DNA from: Pigoraptor chileana
Taxonomy: Eukaryota; Opisthokonta; Filasterea
Assembly (NCBI GenBank): GCA_943704495.1
Contig: CALSCR010001216.1
Coordinates: 1-64,000 of the forward strand
Length of the DNA stretch: 64,000 nt
Reading direction: 5' to 3'
The translations under genes and the position numbers were made by a program. The notes below the pieces were generated by a model. That model was given only the letters and a program-made list of their open reading frames with translations. It made no database searches and had not been told where the DNA came from. This document shows, one piece after another, positions 58,322 through 64,000 of this stretch. How positions within the stretch are numbered: position 1 is the first letter of the stretch; each line of letters begins with the position of its first letter.

Positions 58322-61300
58322 TCAGTCGTCTCCATCACTGTTGTCGTCTGCGCGCGCTGCAGCTGCGGATTCCTCCTTCAGGGTGCTGTTCGACTCTGGC
58401 GCAACGCGTCGATGGCCGCCGTCCTTGAGTTGGCGCACGTACATGCTCGCTATCTCCTGCCCTGTCGTTGCGTCCTCAATGCCCTTGTCATCGCGCACCC
58501 GAATGAACCGCGGGAAGCGCAGTGAGACGCCCCGCGCACTGACGCCTGTGCAAGTGCGGTGGAATTTGCGGTGGAATTGCGCGCCAATCACAATGTAATC
58601 AGCCAGAGCATATGAATTAAGGTCGTCTAGCAGGGTGAATGAAGCAGATTAATTACTCGGGGATTAACAAGGGTGACAGGCGGCGACTCGGTGTCAGTGT
58701 TCCACAGTCAGCTCACCGTTCCCATCGCCAGTGTCCACATAGCCCGCCCCCGCAGTGTGCACGGGCGACAGAGTGAGATCAGCCCCTCGTATCTCCCACA
58801 CTTGCACGGGTTCTAGCCAGAAATCGGGCCTAAGCCCATCCGAGACAATAAAGTATGGCTTTGGCACGTTGGATGAGCGACCCTCCTCAACATAGAACTT
58901 TGTCTGTGCAGTTTGCAGACGCGCTTGGACAGTGCCGTCGAGCGTGTTGCATAAGACGCAAAGAAAACCAGAAATCACAACGAAAGTCAGATGCGGCAAA
59001 AGTAAGCACCAAACAGAGAGAAGGTGAAGACTATAAAGTGCCAACCACGCACCATTTCCTTGTAAAAGGCGTCGGTGAAGCCTGACATGCACTTGCATAC
59101 CGAGCGGAAGCAGCCCGTGTCTGGCTCATACGCGGCCATGAGAAAGGGGCTCTGCGTGGGAGAGAGGGGGAGGGGGGGGACGAATTGTAGTTGCAGTGGA
59201 CATCAATCAACTTGCAATCACAGCTGACTAACTTCATACTCCTTAGGTTGCAAGATAATCACGCAGCTTCACACTGGCAAACATTGGCAAGGCCTAAGAG
59301 CACAGGACTCATATTATAAACGCACACGCACACGAACACACACACACATTGACACATGCACATCACAACCACAACCCCAACCCACCAGCCATCCGGCCTT
59401 GCGACCGTTGCCGTACCAGCCGGCAATAGGAACGAGGTCGAGTGAGTCTGCAATTCCTTCAACATAGTCGCGCTTGACCTTCAGCCAGTTGTCACTGCGC
59501 ACGGAGGGTTCGTATGTCGCCAGCACAGCGCCCCGCACATCGCCCACACCACCGACCGCTTGTGGCGGAGCTGAAGAAGCCGAGCCAGCAGCACAAGCCC
59601 CAACACCAACAACACCCCTTCCTTCATCGTCTTCGTATTCGTCCACGTCGTCGTCCCGTGCGTCGTCCACATCCGCGTGCACAGATGCAAGGGGCTTGAT
59701 CGTGAGGGTCTTGATCATAAGTCCCTCGCAGCGCGCGTCAAACGCGGCCTGGAGAAAGTCGCTCAGTCGTGCCTTTGTTGCGTCCGCAGCATCGGGTGTG
59801 GCCGTGTCTGCCGACGCAAAATCCAAGTGGGGAACGTGCATGAATCTGCAGAGCAGCAAACACACGCCACATTAGTGCAGGCGCACGAGCGGGAATCACT
59901 GATAGTGTTATGGAAATTCGTTGTACACACACGCAGACGCACACCCACAATTCATGCCAGAGGGCATCTGCGAAACACGTCATCCAAGCACCAGCTGCCA
60001 CCCACCGCCCCTGGAGGTCCATGAAAGCGTCCGCCATTGCCGCGCGGCGCTCAGCAAACGGCCGATCGAGAAAGGACTCGCCGTTGAGGTACATGAGATC
60101 AAACGCACACACGCACACGCTCGCGGGGGTCACTTTCCCGCCTGATCTATCGGTTGTCGACCGGGGTGCGTCGGTGGTGGATTGCATGTCTGCGACGATG
60201 CTTGAGTTGTTGACGGAAGCTTCTTTCCGCGGGCGATTTGTGAGGCGTTGAAATGGAAGCACGCGAAGGCGTCCGATGACATCATTAGCAGTCCCTCCGA
60301 CCGACTCAGCAGTCGCATCCCACTCGGCGGCGATTATTTCCGCATCCAAAATTGCGGAGATCACGTGAGGGCATGCGGCGGTCTCAATGATGGCGCGCAC
60401 ATCGGGGAAGCGGCCCTGCAGTGGGAGTGGCGTCAGACAAACGCAAACACACGAAACAATCGCACGGGGAATGAAGAGCCGCGTAACGCAAAGAATGAGA
60501 CATATGGGAAATTCACGCAAACAAACACTCCGCAATGAACCGATCACTATGAAAAAGAACAGGAAGAAGAAGAAGAAAATAGAGTCGCATTATTGATTCC
60601 ACAATGCACGCCGCTCCCACACGCACGCCGCACACACCGTCATGTCGTCCAAGTGACGGCTGAATAGACGCACACCGGCACCGCTTTCGCCGCGCGACAG
60701 AATATGCGCTTGCACGCGCTGTCCATCGAATTTGAAATCGGCGGCAAAATCACGGGCTTCCATTCGACGAACAACCTCGTCAAGGTCACGTGTGATGCGC
60801 CCAAGCATGGGTCTCACGGGCACGCCAAGCTTCACGCTGCACTGCCGCTCAAGTGCACCAATGCCGCCACCAAGAAGAACCGGGATCAGCTCGCCCCATG
60901 ACGGACACACGGCAATGCATCGCTTCACGACAGATGCTGCGTGCGCGCGAACTGCCGCGGGGGCGTCTTTCGGCACGAACGCGTGCCCGACGGCAACAGC
61001 AAGCGTCTTGCCCACCGCTCCGATTCTCAAATTGCACACGAGTGTGCGCACAACATATCGCGTCTCGCGTCCCTGTGACGACACGATCAGCCGCTTGATC
61101 GCCTCCTTCTTTGACGCCAGGGAGCCCTGTCCACGCATGCCACACATCGACCGCAGCGTGCTGAACACACCGGCAACAGTCAGCGGCTTTGGCTTTAGAA
61201 TGGTCCGCACTTTTGCCCTCGCCAGCTCCGCCGCGTCGCCCAAATCGCCCGTCACTTCGTAGTCCTGCCTGAGACCGTCAGCGGACCGGCCCGTGGCCTC

Positions 61301-63917
61301 ACACACGGCTTGCGACACCGTGCTGCCACCGACACCCATGTCAATCCCCTCAAACGGAGCCGAGAGTGTGTTGGATGCAAGGTACACCGCCGGGAGCACA
61401 TCCGGAGGATTCGCCCTCGCAATTGCGCGGAGGGCATCGGAGAGATGCGCAGTAATAGCAATCCTCGAATTTGTTTCCTCGAGGCGTGCAAATGTCTGCG
61501 ACAAGAATGCATACGGCACAGGGACACCCACTTGTAAGCCCATGAGCTCCGCATCGTCCTCTGCCTCTGACGATGACGCCAACACAGTGCCACATGGAGC
61601 GGGAGGCGCGGCGAAGGGAGAAGCGTGGGTGGTGGCGTCACGTGATGAGTTCGCGGACACGTCGTTGACATCGACACTGCGATGAAGCGTGCCGGTCGTG
61701 GGGATCTTCCTCTCGACATCGCTGTCCCGATGAAAAGGTGACGCCGTCTCCATAATGCCCCCGTCAATGCCCCCACTCTCCGGCTTGGTGGGCGTTGACA
61801 ATGCTCCCAATCGAAAGAACGACGTAATCGAGGGCTGTTTAGGACCGCCTTTTCCTTTTGCGGGTGAAGAAAGGGCGCTGTGAGAGCCCTTTTGCGGTGT
61901 GATTTTACCCGCGCGACGATTAGTGGGGGCAGTCGGTACTGCCTTAGCTTCATTGGGCAATTCTCCTTGCGACTGTTGGTCGAAATAAAAATTCAACGCG
62001 CGCTCAATTGAGCCATCCTGCAAAAATAAGAAACAAGAAGAAAGGTATGCCGTGAACAAAATGTATGGGTCCGAGAATGTACGACGCCATATACTCACAA
62101 ATTACACACATCATGTCGCAGTTACATTGGCATTCCACAATCGAACTTCCACACACGAAAAACAGAAAATGGCGGGAAATTTCAACAACGCACCGCCGCA
62201 GCCAACAGGCGCCTGAGGTGGCTTGTTGCAACACCCGCGGGAAGAAGGCTGCCCAGTTGTGCCACACCGCCGTCGTCGGTCGCTGCTTCGTCGGCGGCCG
62301 CTGCTTCATCCACAGAGTGCGCCACGTCACTCGCGCACTTGTTGGGGACTGCATTCACCATAGCCACATCGTACCCGCCAGTGCCTCCTTCCTTGTCGCA
62401 GCGACTGCCACTCGCCTGGACGTGAGTGTCGTTCCCTTGTGACACGCACACATCGATATGTTGATTGATAGAAGACGCTTTCACTCGTGCATTGCATATG
62501 GGGCACTCGACACTGTCGTCCTCCTCTGCGTCACGCTTGCAGCTGCCCACACCAACGACCCCCTCCATTGCGGAAACATCACCCTCATCCACTGCAGTCC
62601 TCCCACGTTTTGAGCGGCGGCCCCCAGAACTGCCTTCGACCGCTGCTTCAATGTGATCACGTGAGCCAGCCGATGCCTTTCGCTTCCCTCTCTTTGAAAC
62701 AGGCCGTTTGCCTCCCGCTGCAGGCGTCACCTTTGCGTCAGCAGCCGGTGCATCGGCGTCCACACACGGCGTTGCAGTCTCGTTGCACAGTGGCTCACAC
62801 ACAGCATCACCAGAGTCGTTCTCAGCCGCAACAAAAGCTGTCGATGTCTCCGATTGCACAGGCCCGGTTTGCCCCATGGATGGTGCGCCAAGACGGGCGA
62901 AAAAGTCCGACTTGACTCGGCGCGCGTCCACGAGGTCGTTGAAACAGGCGGCCATCCGACGCGAAGCGCTTTCCGCCGACGCCGACGGGACCACAGTAGC
63001 GACGATGCGAACGGGCCGAAGTGCACCGACAAACTCCCGCAGCTCGCTGTAGCTGCTGTGCTCCGAGTAAGGGACTGAGTAGACGAGCAAGTTGTCCCCC
63101 TTTTGTTGCACGCTGTACCGCACGCCATTGGAATCTTCATTGGCCTTGAAGAGGTGCGTCCATCCAGTCGGCACAAAGGCAACAACTGCGCGGTATTCAT
63201 AACGAGAATTTTGGTTACACATGTTGAATTATTGAAGAACAGGCAATATCACCATACACAACAACAACCAACGCTCATCAGTTACCTCGGTTGAATTTTG
63301 GTGCGTAGTGATCGAGCATGTCGGAGAGAGCCTTGAAATTGGGAAGAAACGTCCAACCTCCAGGCGCCATTTCGCCCAAAGTTCCCCACGATTCCTACAA
63401 ACACGAACAGATACAGGCACAGAAATGCACACAAACACGCACATGCACACACATCAGCAGTGATGTTACGTGATCGCTTAGCCAGCCAGCCCACTATGGA
63501 AGAAGCAGATGCACAACCAGGGCGAATTGGACGTAAAGTAGGCTGCAGCCGTTCTCCCACCACGTGCACTGATGACTCCCTCCAGTCAGTCGTAAACATG
63601 TCCATCGACGGAAGGTCCAGCAATGACAAGATGTCGTACTTGCGCTTGTCAACAACGAGTCGCGTCTTGCATACATCTGCTGTTCTTAAAAGCACGCGCT
63701 CCTTCCCTACACAGTTGCAAGAAAGGAGAAGGGAGAAAGAGGAAAAGATAGAGAGAGAGAGAGATGTAGGATTCAAGTCAGTGTCATAGGCGCTGTGCCC
63801 ATGGACTCCACAAAGAGAGAGAGAGAGAGAGAGAGAGAGACCTTCAGTACTCAAAACGCCTTATGCCTAGGCCCATCGGCTCCAACATTGCTCTCCGCCG
63901 GCTGCATAGCAGCTGGC

Positions 63918-63966
<49 letters not shown>

Positions 63967-64000
63967 AGGAGGTTGGGAGGGTTATGCAGTGTCTGGCGAT
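58322..64000 (-). CDS. SNM1/Pso2 nuclease fused to ATP-dependent DNA ligase (plant LIG6-like), 5' end outside window
   Basis: One reading frame across spliced exons joins two DNA-repair enzymes. The C-terminal half of the SNM1 fold is seen: [25 protein letters not shown] and [20 protein letters not shown] (DRMBL region). The N-terminal metallo-beta-lactamase part lies past the right edge. Next come a UBZ4 finger ([20 protein letters not shown]), a UBA-like helix pair ([19 protein letters not shown]) and a PIP-box-like [10 protein letters not shown]. The ligase then has its N-terminal domain ([20 protein letters not shown]), motif [10 protein letters not shown] with the adenylated Lys, [36 protein letters not shown] and [15 protein letters not shown]. 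Exons: to 63706, about 63289-63400, 62194-63185, 60638-62017, 60006-60415, 59386-59845, 59053-59152, 58717 to about 58935 and 58322-58545. Most joins agree in phase. It likely acts in interstrand-crosslink or break repair. Confidence 0.9.
61807..61840 (-). other. PIP-box-like motif inside the nuclease-ligase fusion
   Basis: [12 protein letters not shown] fits the PCNA-binding pattern Q-x-x-[ILM]-x-x-F-F and is preceded by a Lys/Gly/Pro-rich flexible segment, the usual setting for a PIP box at the head of DNA ligase I. Confidence 0.75.
62433..62510 (-). other. UBZ4-type zinc finger inside the nuclease-ligase fusion
   Basis: [20 protein letters not shown] followed by C has the C-x2-C-x11-H-x3-C spacing of Rad18/SNM1A-type ubiquitin-binding fingers. 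In SNM1A a similar finger lies ahead of the nuclease; here it lies after it, in the linker to the ligase. Confidence 0.8.
63762..63897 (+). repeat. Dispersed intronic repeat, unit B then unit A
   Basis: Unit B (63762-63815, GATTCAAGTCAGTGTCATAG, then CTGTGCCCATGGACTCCAC) and unit A (63836-63897, CCTTCAGTACTCAAAACGCC) are separated and flanked by pure GA tracts. It lies in an intron of the ligase fusion, antisense to it. Confidence 0.8.
63919..63957. repeat. (GA)n microsatellite at the right edge
   Basis: A nearly pure GA run follows repeat unit A and its short trailing sequence (GCTGCATAGCAGCTGGCGAT). The phrase CTGGCGAT recurs at the very end of the window. Confidence 0.9.

Noticed and set aside
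58546-58632. Extra coding sequence ([15 protein letters not shown]) before the last ligase exon
   Set aside because: The acceptor at 58545/58546 joins in phase and gives the compact motif V-VI spacing of ligase I, without this insert.
1-64000. tRNA, rRNA or snRNA genes
   Set aside because: I saw no cloverleaf with A and B boxes and no rRNA-like stretch. A covariance-model scan would be needed to exclude small RNAs; a hit with a good score would overturn this.

Overview
The window is nuclear DNA of a eukaryote, probably a unicellular one. Thirteen protein genes lie in 64 kb. Almost all are cut by several GT-AG introns of roughly 80 to 500 bases, and most intergenic spacers are 0.4 to 0.9 kb. 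The gene families (SPX phosphate carrier, P5B ATPase, kinesin-6, heat shock factor, Serinc, PAQR receptor, Sec14) are general eukaryotic ones. I cannot name the lineage from sequence alone. No rRNA, tRNA, CRISPR or intact mobile element was recognised. Exon limits come from splice-site reading, phase and family alignment made by eye.

Layout from left to right. (1) An SPX/SLC13 phosphate transporter on the minus strand, cut by the left edge. (2) A PAS-domain gene (minus) diverging from a ZCCHC9-type zinc-knuckle gene (plus); they share a spacer with six CACGTG boxes. (3) About 3.5 kb without a gene, holding a compositionally odd 2 kb island at about 11140-13160. (4) A heat shock factor and a P5B ATPase (plus). 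(5) An LPCAT-type acyltransferase with EF-hand region (minus) diverging from a kinesin-6 gene (plus). (6) A secreted NHL-type propeller (minus) diverging from a Serinc gene (plus). (7) A mitochondrial carrier (minus) diverging from a Sec14/CRAL-TRIO gene (plus). (8) A PAQR receptor and an unrecognised multispanning membrane protein, both minus. (9) A coiled-coil gene (plus) diverging from that membrane protein. (10) A very large minus-strand gene joining an SNM1/Pso2 nuclease to an ATP-dependent DNA ligase, cut by the right edge.

Five gene pairs are head to head with short shared promoters and several others are tail to tail. Many genes deal with membranes, lipids or phosphate (SPX carrier, P5B ATPase, LPCAT, Serinc, Sec14, PAQR), but they do not form an operon-like pathway and I infer no common function. 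The most interesting objects are the SNM1-UBZ4-UBA-PIP-ligase fusion, the CACGTG cluster, a two-part dispersed repeat that here occurs only in introns beside GA tracts, and the odd 2 kb island.
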